DNA of 64,000 bases. Source: Oryzias latipes (lineage: Eukaryota; Chordata; Actinopteri; Beloniformes; Adrianichthyidae). Below are positions 1 through 13,700 of this stretch, piece after piece. Position 1 is the first letter of the stretch. Each line of letters opens with the position of its first letter. The translations under genes and the position numbers were made by a program. Under the pieces are notes generated by a model, which did not search any database, was not told the origin of the DNA, and saw only the letters and a list, made by a program, of their open reading frames with translations. The stretch lies in contig NC_019871.2 of NCBI RefSeq assembly GCF_002234675.1, positions 15,780,331-15,844,330 on the forward strand. The letters run 5' to 3'.

Positions 1-1620
1 AGCAGGAAGATGGTTGAAAGTGTTAGCTGGACATGGGTGACAGTCCTCTGTCTTCTCACCATGATTGATGTTACCAAAAGTGCCAGGCGGGCAAGGGACT
101 GGTTGTGTTGAGCCCATGGGGCAAATGTACCCCAGAGGACAGGGAGTACTTTTGTAGTTGTCTGTACCTGTTTCAATAAACTGTAAGTGATAGTTTTAAA
201 TAAAGGTGATTCTGTGAACTTTTAGTACATTACCTGCAGGGCAATAGTACCCTGGTGGACATGGAAGGCATTGCAGATTTGGCGAGAGGTGGATTCTATA
301 GAAGCCCCCGTCACACAACCGACAGCAGCTGCTTTTGGACCCTCTGAGCCCGACGATGTTAACAGGCATGGAGCCTCCTTCACAGGACCTCATGAAGGAG
401 CTGTTGGCTGGACAGTAGTATGGAAAAGGACACCTGCAGAACATATAAATACAGTTCCCTTATCCCCAACCTTGTATCTATAATTTTAAAACATTTAAAG
501 TGTTCTTTTAGTATTGACATGTAGTTGGGCTTTTTCTGCATTCACATTTGTTTAGGGTTATTATACAAAAGGGATCCCTCAGGGCAAATGTAGCCTTCTG
601 GACAGATTTGGGGCTCCGCAGTCTGAGGTCCACAGTACGAGCCGGCTCTGCACGGCTTTTCTGAAGCTGCCCCTAAAAATGAAAAGTCATTAAAACGGCA
701 GGACTTCAGTTTCACTGAGTTAAAAGGGAGGGATAATGATCATAAAAAATAATTCATTAAATCCAGAAGCAGATTTGACATAAGCTATTTGTATTTGTGT
801 TTGACCTACCAGCAGGACATTGGTAAGCGGCTCTACAGGGAATCCCTTCTACGTTGGGCTTTCCTGTTATGCGAGGATCTGGACAGTAAGTTCCCCCCAC
901 ACAGGGTTCACAATGATCAGGGGCAGCAGCTCCTGGGAGCTGCCTTTTGGTTCCCGCTGGGCACAGAATAGGGGGTCCAGACCCACTGCACCAGAAACCG
1001 GGTGGGCAGGGAGTACTGGAGTAGTTTGTAAAGCCTAAAGAAAAAGAGTTTTTCAAGAAAACTGCACTTCCATTATTTTGCTGCATTAACAACCATGTAT
1101 TTGACTTGTAAACGTCCACAGCTTTCTAAAATAACTCATACTTCGTCAATATTTATTGTTCGTAAAGAGTCTTTCTGCAAATACAAATAATATAAATGGG
1201 GAGTATGTAGGGTAACCGTCTACTGGGTATTGCAAAGCTGTCCAGCTCAATCTGAACCCATTAAGTATTCATGAGTTGGAATGCAAAAGAACTTTTGCTT
1301 TTTTTTACCATCCACTACTTCGCATTTTCTGTGGGTAATGAGTTTTTAATTCAATGCCTTTATATAAGGACTGCATTTTTTGCCACCCCTATCTTAGGGA
1401 CTGGCTCAGGCACAAGTATGACGAAAAGCATATATATGGAAATGAATACAGATAATTCGCTTTGAAAAAGTAAAAATTAAAATTATAAATTAAAAGCCAC
1501 AAAAACGAAAAATAGTAGGGTGTATTTTGCACTAGGTAGTACTTCTCCCTGCTGTGTAGATACTACTGACTGAAAAATAGATTTTTTTCCTTTGGCCTGA
1601 AGTGGGAAAAATGGGCTTTA

Positions 1621-1708
<88 letters not shown>

Positions 1709-4700
1709 TTTTTTTCAAATTACTATTTTTGAGGAGAGGTTTTAATAAGTGCTCTATGAAAGAAACTGTGGGTCAGACCTGTGCTGTTACAGTGTGAACC
1801 AGGGGGACATGGCAGGCAGTCACCCTTGCTACCAGCTCCTGGAAAAACTCGATAAGTATACAGTGGACACGGCCTGGGTCCACTACTTCCATTAAAGTCG
1901 CTGCCAGGCAGACCGTCACAGTAATGACCAGCAGGACACAGATGAAAGACCGGGTCGCCTGCAAAACCAAAAATAGTGGAGAAAGAGTCAGGACTTTCTG
2001 GAGTTCATGCTTGATTTATTCTTTTTTTGTTTCACCCAACATTGTCAGCAGATTAGTTTTCTTTAAAGTCGTATTGATGTTCTGTAAAGCTCATCAAGCT
2101 TTGCCACTGGCTACATTTCTATCATGTTAACATTTATTGAGCAAGATTTCAGTTAAAGTTGTATTAGCAGGGATCTCTCACTTCTTTCTGATACTCAGCA
2201 GTCTGTTTTATCTGACGCACATGCAACCCCACAGGTATCAGCATTGCCTCTTTGCATTACATGGGGCACAGTTATGAACAAAAAAGATAAAAAGCTTTAC
2301 GCTGCTTCAAAAAGATCAAAATTTACTTATTTATATTTTACTCTTCCTTTTATTTCAAAATCAAAGTGTAGCCATCCTAGTACATTTCTTTCTGCACTTT
2401 TATCCTTACATGGTCGGCACAAACAGCTTCATTATTGCCCGCACGTACCAGGCTTACACCAGTACCGAGGTGGGCATGGTAAGCAGTCCTGTAGACTAAC
2501 ACCTCTGGGGGAGCTTCTGATTGTGTTTGCAGGACACAACTGAGCTTCTTGTGTGCCTTCAGGGCAAAAAAAACCTCCAAGAAAGAAAAAAAATATTGTA
2601 TTTAAATAGTTATTTAAAATAATTGACGCTTTATGTGAAATAGAAAGCATGAATTCCGACTTACCGGTATATTATCTGAAAAATAATGATGGTATTTTAT
2701 TTCCTTTTTTTATTGGACATTTTTATTTACCTGGCGGACATGGTCCGGCACACCGCACACCCCACTGGCATACAGTTATGTTTGACACTGGCCCCTGAGG
2801 AAGGAAATCTGTGCTCCCAGAAAGACAAAGATAGCCTGCAGCACATAATCCCTGGATTTTACCAGCCCTAAAAAAGCACACATGAGGTTAAGTCAATATA
2901 ATTATATGACACGAGAATGCCTGCCTTACTAGATAAACAGAAATGTAATTACACAACACTAATTTAGCCTAATCTGCATTAAATATCCTTATGAATATTA
3001 GGCTGCTAATTCCCCTTTTGTTTAACACAGAAGGCCTAAATGTAGTTCAGTCATGCTTTCTCTTAATTGTGGGCGTAATCAATTCAGAGATGAGTGTTTG
3101 CCTCTGAGCATGTGGCTTTCTGAATGCTAGAAGTGTCTCAGACGTGTGCCAGTGCAGTGTATGACTGGTTGGGTGTGTACTGAATGTTTCAGCATGCATT
3201 GAAAAAAGGAAAATGCATGCAGAGTACCTGCAGAACTTTCCCGGCGGGCACGGCAAGCACTCACTCTCTTCCTGTAACCCTTCGTGGTTTGAAGCAGTAT
3301 ATGTCCCATTAGGACATGGCTGAGGCACCATTGTGCCTGGAAAAAGAAGCAAAAACTAAATAAGAATGAACAAAACAGCAATAAAAAATGAACACTATGG
3401 TTTAGTCTAAGCTTTGATGATCATATTCCCCATAAAACCAACACACTATGTTAATTGTCTCTAGTTTCAACCCAGTTTTGTGGCATACCTGCAGGACAGT
3501 ATGCATGTGGTGGGCAGGGCCGTGGCTCTCCCACTATGGCCTCTTCACAGTAGAACCCAGGTCGGCATGGGATGCAGTTCTCCGATCCTGGATTTGGCTG
3601 GTACTCCCCTGTGGGGCAAGGGAAGGCGAAGGCAGACCCTTCTGGACAAAAGTGTCCCTAAAATAGCATAAAAATAATAAAAGTGTATGGTACCTCAATA
3701 ATCACCAACTACCACAAAGAGAGGGAAATCAATGGCAAATAAGAATGCAGTTTTTTTTTTTAAATCAAGTATGCACAAATATACTTACCTTGGGACAGAT
3801 AAAGGCATATGGAGTAGTGGAAGAAAAATCAAAAGGGCAAAAGAAACCAGCAGCGCATGGACCACTGGGGCTCGACAGACCCTCTATAGAGCAGTAGTGG
3901 CCAGCAGGGCAGGTAAAACAGTCTTCCATGGACACACCACCTATGAGCAACAGACACTCATTGAGTGAAATGTTGAGAAACTGGAAAAAAAATGTCATCA
4001 GAATGTCCTAATCAATCTAATTAAGTACATCAACTGTTAGTGTTTTATTCACAACTGTTTGACTATGACAGTAAACTGCCATTTCCACGAGGAGTTTGGG
4101 CACTAAATGTACCGCTAGCATTGCGAACACTGCCGAGAGGACATGGGATCGGAGACAGACATCCTGATGGGCAGTAGTGGCCAGCAGGACAGGGGCCATT
4201 CTTTGGAAAATCAACAGAACTATCAGGTGTTGGTTCTGTTGCACCACCCTGGCAGAAGTATCCCTCTAAACATGGACCTACACCAAAGAAAATACCTTTG
4301 TTTGACTATCTCTTGTAAATAAAGTAACACATAAGCACAAGTATACTCATTTACAAAAACTTAAAGTAATGCAGCAAATACTTTTGTTTACCTTGCGGTG
4401 TTGTGGCTCCATATAAACTACAGTACACTCCAGGGGGACAGGGTGTGCAGACTGAGCGGGACTGAGCACCTGTCTGCTTACTAAATGTTCCTGGAGGGCA
4501 GGCCTGGGCCAGAACTGTTCCAGCAGGGCAAAAACTACCTAAACAATGTTTTATAACAAGTCCAGGAATAAAAAAAAAACACAGTCAGTCAAAGAAAGTT
4601 GTTCCTATATCCAAACATGTAAATAATTGAGGCCCTTTGGGTAAGATTGTATCACACCCTTACCAGCTGGACAGGTCAAGGGCTCCTGAGTAGCTAAAGA

Positions 4701-7700
4701 GGGACACATGCTTCCTTTCAGGCACAACATGCAATGTCCCGCTCCAGGAGCAGGGTTGTAAGTGCCAGGTTCACAGGGCACCTCAATTGTTGAGCCAATA
4801 GGACAGCTATAGCCAGCGGGGCAGGGGTAGCCATGGGAACCATCAGATGGAGTGGGACTAGAGCTGCCACCCAAGCACACAAACCTGTGGGCATAAACAA
4901 AGAAAATAAACTGTCCTGCTCAGTTACAAAGAAATCTGTTAGTGAAGATATTTTACATAAACTTCTATGTTTTCTATCTTTTTTTTTGAAGATAAGGAAA
5001 AATCCAATTTGAGAAGGAATGAAACTCCACGCTTATAACTGTTGTTCCTTCTAAAGGCACTGAAGAAAGTCAGAGCCCAAAACTGTTTGCAATGTTTGTT
5101 TGTTTCAATGTATTTGGTTACACATAGAAAGTTTGTTAAAAAAATTAGAATATGAAACATTTTAATGTTTCAAAGCAAACAAAAATAAATAAATAAATAA
5201 AGAGCAGAATGAATCATTTACCGTCTTTTTTAACTTACCATAGATATTTTATCCAGTTAATTTGGTAAATCGGTAAAAAAAATATATAACAAATACTAAT
5301 GTTCTCTTAAAACTTCTCTTAATCTATATTAAGTTGTTTTCGTATTTAAGCCGAAATGTTTGACATAGTGACCATTTTGTTACCCAAGCACTATCTTGCA
5401 ATTACCTTATTCAGCGTCCATAATGTAGTGTTTTTTATGCATCTAAAAGATGTAATTTAATCAAATATATTTGTAAAAAGAAAAAAAAAACAGCACCAAT
5501 GAAATGCGTTTCATTAAGGTGAAAATGCATTGGTATTTACCCAGCCCCACATGGAAGAGCATCTGAGAGATTAGCCATTTTAGGACTGCCACAGAATAAC
5601 CCTGGGGGACATGGTGGACATTCTTCAATGGTTTTCAGTCCTTGTGACACAGACAAAGAGCCTGGAGGGCAAGGGAGTGGATATCCAGCTCCAGAGGGGC
5701 AGTAATGACCAGGTGGACAAAGTTGGCTCATGGTGGTATTTCCCTAAAAATAAAAAAAATAAACCTTTGATTCAGTAGTAGTAGCAATTTTTGTCATAAT
5801 CAGAGGAGAAAACAATTTATCAGACTGAATTTGGCTCAGGAAAAGCCAGGCAAAGCAAAGCAAACTTTCTATCTTTTTAACATCCAATATATTTTTACAT
5901 TACCGATAATTTTCCTGTGGAGATGCAGATTTGTTGATTTAAGTTTATAATAAAAAAGAGGCTTCTGGTTTGTTGATATGATTACAAAGAAAATCCCAGG
6001 GGGCAAGCACAAGTTGACCCTACAGATACAACAGTCTACTTGTATGCACCTGATAGTCAGCGGAGTTTGGGCTTGTTGATCCTGCAGGGCAGAAGTATCC
6101 AGCTTGACAGAGACCTGTGGGCTTCGACAGGCCAGGCTGAAAGCAGAACATTCCTGCAGGAAGAAAAAGTCAGTCAAAAAGAAATAAAACACCTTGTCTG
6201 GACTCATTCATGACAGTACATCTTTTTTACAAGTTTGGACATCGGCCAAATCAAATATGAATGTTAACATGCATTAAAATTTTGTCTGGTATTGAAATCT
6301 TTTTCGTTTCTTTTTATACCAGCTGGGCACGGTAGACAAGCTTCAGGGTTGGAGGCCCCAAGCTGGTTCTGCACTGTACCAGGAGGACAAGGGAACTCCA
6401 CCCCATAAATGAGACCTGCTGGACAATAGTATCCAACAGGACACAAGGCAGGCTGGGAAGTACCTTCATCTGCATCACAAGAGGAGAAAGAAAAAAAAAT
6501 GCAATCTGTGCGGTTGTACGGTTTGCTCACTCAGTTCCTGAATACGCCCGCTCAGTTGTCTTTACGCCTTTTCACTTTATGGCAGATTTGAAATGCCATA
6601 TCTTAGAATCATAACAATTATTGAGTCAATGTAAAATATTAGTGTCTTAAAAATATTAAATTCTTCTTCTTTCTCTTTCGGCTTTTCCCATCAGGGGTCG
6701 CCACAGCGAATCATCGTCCTCCACCTCACTCTATCATGGACATCTTCTACCCTAACACCAGCCAACTTCATGTCCTCTGTTAAGACATCCATATATCTCC
6801 TCTTTGGCCGTCCTCTTGCCCTCCTGCCAGGCAGCTCCATCTCCAACATCCTTCTACCAATATATCCACTATCCCTCCTCTGAACATGTCCAAACCATCT
6901 CAGTCTGGCTTCTCTGACTTTGTCCCTAACACAGGCAACATGAGCCGTCCCTCTGATGTACTCGTTCCTTATCCTGTCTAACCTGGTCACTCCTAAGGAG
7001 AACCTCAACATCTTCATCTCCGCTACCTCCATCTCAGCCTCTTGTCTCTGTCTCACTGCTACCGTCTCTAACCCATAGAGCAGAGCTGGTCTCACCACTG
7101 TCTTGTACACCTTTCCTTTGAGTCTTGCTGACACTCTTCTGTCACACAACACTCCTGACACTTTCCTCCACCCGCTCCAACCTGCCTGCACTCGCCTCTT
7201 CACCTCTTTTCCACACTCCCCATCACACTGAACTGTTGACCCCAAGTACTTAAACTCCTGCACCTTCTTCACCTCAGCCCCCTGTAACCTAACGCTTCTA
7301 CCTTGATCCCTCTCGTTCAGACACATGTATTCTGTCTTACTATGACTGACCTTCATGCCTCTTCTTTCCAGAGCAAACCTCCACCTCTCTAGCTGTTTCT
7401 CCACCTGCTCTCTACTCTCACTGCAAATTACAATGTCATCCGCAAACATCATTGTCCAGGGAGATTCCTGTCTTACCTCGTCTGTCAGCCTGTCCATCAG
7501 CATAGCAAACAAAAAAGGACTCAAAGCTGATCCTTGGTGTAGTCCCACCTCCACCTTGAACTCCTCTGTCTGACCTACAGCACATCTCACCACCGTCATA
7601 CTTCTCTCATACATGTCCTGAACTACTCTGACATACTTCTCTGCCACTCCAGACAATCTCATACAGTACCACAGCTCCTCCCTCGGCACCCTGTCATACG

Positions 7701-10700
7701 CCTTCTCTAAATCTACGAACACACAATGCAGCTCCTTCTGACCATCTCTGTACTTTTCCATCAACATTCTCAAAGCAAAAATGGCATCAGTGGTGCTCTT
7801 ACGGGGCATGAAACCATACTGCTGCTCACAAATCTCCACCTTCTTCCTAAGCCTGGCTTCCACTACTCTTTCCCACAGCTTCATTGTGTGGCTCATCAAC
7901 TTTATTCCTCTATAGTTGCTGCAGTTCTGCGTGTCACCCTTGTTCTTAAAGATCGGAACCAGAACGCTTCTCCTCCATTCCTCGGGCATCTTCTCACTCT
8001 CTAAAATCCTATTGAACAACCTCGTTAGAAATTCCACTGCTGTCTCTCCTAAGCACTTCCATACCTCCACAGGTACGTCATCAGGACCAACGGCCTTTCC
8101 GCTCTTCATCCTTTTCAGAGCCTTCCTAACCTCATCCTTTCCAATCTCTGCTACTTCCTGCTCCACAACAACCACATCTTCCTCCCTTCTTTCCCTGTCA
8201 TTTTCCACGTTCATCAGCTCCTCAAAATACTCCTTCCATCTTTTCTGTACACTCTCCTGGGTTGTTAGCACCTTTCCATCTCTGTCCTTTATCACTCTTA
8301 CCTGTTGCACGTCCTTCCCATCTCTGTCTCTCTGTCTGGCTAGTCTGTACAAGTCCTTCTCTCCTTCCTTTGTGTCTAACCTGTCATATAGCTCATCATA
8401 AGCTTTCTGTTTGGCCTTTGCCACCTCTCTCTTCACTCTACGCTGCGCTTCCTTGTACTCCTGTCTACCTTCCTCAGTCCTTTCTACATCCCACTTCTTT
8501 TTAGCCAACCTCTTCCTCTGGACGCATTCCTGTACTTCCTCATTCCACCACCAAGTCTCTTTACCGTCTTTCCTCTTTCCAGATGACACACCAAGCACCT
8601 TCCTACCTGTTTCCCTGATAACCTCTGCTGTAGTTTCCCAGTCATCTGGAAGCTCATCCTGACCACCCAGGACCTGTCTCAACTTCTGCCTAAATTCCTC
8701 ACAAGTTTCTTCATTCTGTAGCTTCCACCACTTGGTCTTCTTTTCTGTTTTCCCTCTCTTCTTCTTCCTGACCTCCAGAGTCATCTTACACACCACCATG
8801 CGGTGCTGTCTGGCTACACTCTCTCCTACTACCACTTTGCAGTCATTAACCTCTCTCAAATGACCTCGTCTACATAGGATGTAGTCCACCTGAGTACTCC
8901 TACCTCCACTTCTGTATGTCACTCTATGTTCCTCTCTCTTCTGGAAGTAAGTGTTGACTACAGCCATTTCCATCCTCTTCGCAAAGTCCACCGCCATCTG
9001 TCCTTCCAGATTCCTTTCCTTCACACCAAACCTGCCCATCACCTCCTCATCACCTCTGTTGCCCTCACCAACATGCCCATTAAAGTCTGCTCCAATAACA
9101 ACTCTCTCTCCTCTGGGGATACTCTCGATGACCTCATCCAACTCACTCCAGAATCTCTCCTTCACTTCTAACTCACAGCCAACCTGTGGCGCATACCCAC
9201 TGACTACATTCACCATCACCCCTTCAATTTCCAACTTTAGGCTCATCATCCTGTCTGAGACTCTTTTCACCTCTAGAACCCTGTTTACAAACTCCCCCTT
9301 CAGAATCACTCCTACCCCGTTTCTCTTCCTATCAACACCATGATAGAACAGTTTGTATCCTCCTCCAATAGTACGTGCCTTGCTGCCCTTCCACCTTGTC
9401 TCCTGCACACACAGTACATCTACCTTCCTTCTCTCCATCATGTCTGCCAGCTCTCTGCCTTTCCCTGTCATTGTGCCAACGTTAAGAGTCCCTATTCTCA
9501 AACCTATGTTCCTGCCTTTTCCCTTCTCTCTCTGGTCACGGACCCTTCTGCCTCCCCTCTTTCTTCGACCAACAGTAGTCAAATTTCCACCGACACCCTG
9601 TAGGTTAACAGCATCGGTGGCGGTCGTTGTTAACCCGGGCCTCGACCGATCCGGTATGTCTAAAGTGGTGTGGATGATTCGCATAGTTATTTTGGCAATT
9701 TTTACGCCGGATGCCCTTCCTGACGCAACCCTCTCTATTTATCCGGGCTTGGGACCGGCACAGAGGCAACTGGCTTGCAACCCCTGTGGCTAGATTTCTT
9801 AAAAATATTAAAATAAATTGTAGATTTTTAGCTCAAATATAAATACATTAAAGAAAAACAGATACCGGTATGTTAGAGAAACTGACATTCTGACAATGTC
9901 ATTTAAATACAGTATATTTTTGAAAAATGTTATAAGTAACAAGAAAAATCCATTTGTGGGGTCATTAATCATTTTAATTTATGATTTGGTTTATTATCGA
10001 TTATCTTTGAAATGTTGATTCTAAAACCTATTTTGTTTGACTTGTATTGCATTATTAATCATTACTGGAATAACCAATAAAACAAACGTATTCTTCTTTC
10101 CTGTGTCTTTCTTTCCCAAGTTACAACATATCACTTTAGGATCCTTAGTGCTCCTTACCTTGACAGTAGTATCCAGGCAAACAGGTCTTACAGTTGCCTT
10201 GATCAGTGCTGCCCATTTCAGAGGTGAATGTTCCTGCCGGGCAAGGAATTGGGTTTTTTGTCCCATTGGGACAAAAGAACCCAGCAGGGCACAGAGTTCC
10301 ATCTGCTTTGCTGGATCCCCAAGCACAGTAAAACCCTGCCCAGCAATCACCTAAAACACAAGGGGGGGGGGCAATCAAACATATTTCTGCTGATGGACTC
10401 ATACTTCAATCTATTTTATTTAAAAATTTAACTAAATTTAAAAGGTACAAACTAACAAACAATTTATGTTGTATTTAGATTCCATTTCTTTAGGGAAATT
10501 TCTACTCTCATGATGATACATTTACCTTCTTTGAGGCCCCCTTGACAGAAGCCCCCCGGCGGACAAAGAGATCCAGTTATGTTATCAGTTGGATTTGGCA
10601 TCTTTGCACCCGTGAAACAAAGAAACCCAGCAGCACACTGTCCAGAAGGTTCAATCAAACCCTCAGAGCCACAGAACTGACCTGATGGACACACTAAACA

Positions 10701-13700
10701 CTGGCCTGCAAACCAAGACATGAAGGGGTGTGAATAGGAATGTGAAAAATACCAAAAGTTCATAGTTGAAATAAATATTTTTGTAATTATTCAAAGACAA
10801 ATGTGTATAATCTATAAACATTTTATGAAAATTTAATTCTTAGTTGTTGCTTGTTAACACGTCAACTTTCTCCATGATCAAGAGCTGCTTTGCATTTGTT
10901 CCTGTTCAGTTCACTCAAATATTGCGCAGAAACTCGTTTTTTTAAAACTAAAATACTAGGTGTTTTTAAGCCATCAAAGAAAACATTTAAGTACATATTA
11001 CTTGACTAATTCTCACAAATTATTTTTAGATTTTATGCTAAATATAAAAAAAAGTAACAATTCAAAAGATTTTATGTGTTTGCTCATGTAAAAAAATGTG
11101 TTTTGGGCCCCTCTTATTACCAGTAGTAATGAGACCCTGGACAGGGCTGTAGGTGCCTTTAGGGCATGGTATGGGCTGACTTTCTGGATTCTCGCTGGGA
11201 CATGTGAAGCCAGCTGGACAAGGCAGAGGGCTGGAGGCTCCAATGGGACTCCCTCTGGTGGAACTGGCACTCGGAGCCTGGCAGAGGAAGCCAGGAGGGC
11301 ACGGATGGCATGACTTCTGACCAGGTAAATCCTGAAACCAACCTGTGGATGACATTTACATATTAAGGCCTGATGATCTGTGTGTATTCATTTTTATTTC
11401 CTTTACATATTGATACTTTTAGAGGTTAAAATAGTTAAATATTTAGAATATTTACAGTATATCATGAAGAAAATTCATTTTTTTAAATAAAGCCACAGAT
11501 CATATCAGGATATAATTGTGGGATTATTGGGGTGAAGCAATGTGTGGGTAATAGAAGATGCTCTACAAGGTTTTGTGTGGTAACTGGTGGTTACCGAGAG
11601 GACATGGTTTGCAGTCATCTTTGCTTTTTCCTCCGGCCTCATTCTGATAGAAACCTGGTGGGCAGGGTGAGGGAACACTGGTCCCCTCTGAACAGTAGTG
11701 ACCGACTGGACAAGCCCCACCAAAGTCACCCGACACAGGAGCAGCAGACTGAGAGCCTTCCAGACAGACGAAACCTACAGTCGAGACATGCAAATGTCTT
11801 TAACATGAAGAATAATGCCATTCACATCTAACTGGATCATCTTAGCAAAAACACATTACTTTTAATGTAATAGACATTTTTTTTTACCAGGCAAACAGGG
11901 CCCAGAAACAGAGGAGAGGCCCGACTCAGAACAGTAAAAGCCAGGGCTGCAGCTTTGACACTCAGTATCATCCACAAGGCCACGCTGATCACTGTCAACA
12001 AACAACTTTTTCTTTCATTTCTGTTTTCAGACAAGAGCCTTTGATACTTTTCCTGTATTTCAAGGCCTTATCAGAGGCGGATTCACTGTTATTGAAAAGA
12101 CACTTACAGTAACATGTGCATGTCAAAATGTCAAAATCTGATCCAGGTTTTTAAATATAAATGTCTCAACATTTACTGTAATATTCTGTATATATTTTTT
12201 ATTAGGTCCTTTTCTGTCTGAGAGCTATAATAGCTAAATAAAGAGACTCTCTGAATGCAAAGACATTTAGACAACAGATGGATAGATATGTTGGACGTGT
12301 ACCTGAAAGTTCCTTTTGGACATGGTTTGGGTACAGAAGTCCCCACAGGACAAAAGTACCCAAGTGGGCATGAAAAGCCCCTCAGACCGTCTGATGGTGA
12401 AGCTTCAGAGGCTCCTCTAACACAGACGAACCCGGCATCACATGGCCCACTGGGGAAAATACTCCCTTCAACGGACAGGTAGAAAAAAACACTGATTTCA
12501 ACAGCACTCTAAAAGAGGATTTGGCCTTGCCTACAAACATTCAACACTGAGCTGTCAGTGGATGCACACAGAATACCTGTTTCTTTACAGTACATGCCAG
12601 GATCACACAGGACGCACTGCGCTTCTTCAGACAGCCCTGACATGTTTCCATATGTTCCTGATGGACAGGGGCATTGTTTTGCTGACCCACTGGGGCAATA
12701 ATATCCTCTTTCACAGAGAAGTGGAAGGCTCATTCCTAATGTGAGGATATCCAAAAATAACTAAAAACAGATTAGATGTATGCATAGAGTTGATCAATTC
12801 ATGTACCAGACACCTTTACCTTGATCTTGACAAACAAACCCAGGAGGACATGTCTCACAAATCTGTTGGCCTTGTCTGGGCTGATAGCTGCCAGGCGAAC
12901 ATGGTGTCTGGATGACACTGCCCTAAAAAAAAACAATTAAAGACCCACTGCCATGAAAATTGTGTTTTTGGTGTTTTTAACATGTTCTTGTGACAGTTTT
13001 TCTGATGATGGAATACATACGGTAACTTAAGAAAATTCTGCTTAAAATTGCATTTTTGAGTATTTCTTTATTCAAACAGTTGTGAATCTGGAGCAGATGA
13101 AAAAATGCCATTTGAATAGTATGGTATTTGTTACGGAGAAAATACACTGGGCAGACCACAAGCTCCCTGCTCCCCTCAATTCTGATGCATCCACTTGTAG
13201 ACGACTAGATCCATGATGTACTTCATGGTTTTCCTTATCCAAGCTGGCAGCTGGCTTAAGACTTTACAGCCGGATAGCTCCAAAAATGCTAGACATTTTT
13301 GCTGCACCTGTAATTTTAGGTTGTGGGTGTGAGGGGTGTGAAGGAAATTGTTTTATTATTATCATTGTTTAAATGTATTTGTTTAAATTTGTATTTAAAT
13401 GTTAACTCAGATTGACCTTTTTAGAAAACAGTTGTGTGTTTGTTCATCTGCTTCTCATCCCAGCTAGGACGAGGGGGGTTTACGACACACTGTCCTGAGC
13501 TGATAAGGGATACTGTTTGAAGTTAGAATCAACCAAAATGGGTCATTATACGACACCCCCTAATGAACTTTTTCTCTTTGTCTTGAAATTGGAACCTCCT
13601 ACCTGAAGTCTTAATAAAAGGAGCACAGGGAGAAGCAGATCCTATGAGAAGAGAAGCGTGGTGTACATTTTCTGTCACACTTGCTTTTCTCCCTTGTGCA

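Noticed and set aside
4017-4112. Extending exon 73 to the stop near 4065
   Set aside because: The frame continues to a TAG, but the next exon requires phase 1. The donor after GCTAGCG at 4113 fits best, though two other in-phase donors cannot be excluded.
7355-9793. Many plus-strand frames of 70-160 codons
   Set aside because: They are antisense shadows of the intact LINE reverse transcriptase; Ser/Leu/Pro-rich composition and no domains.
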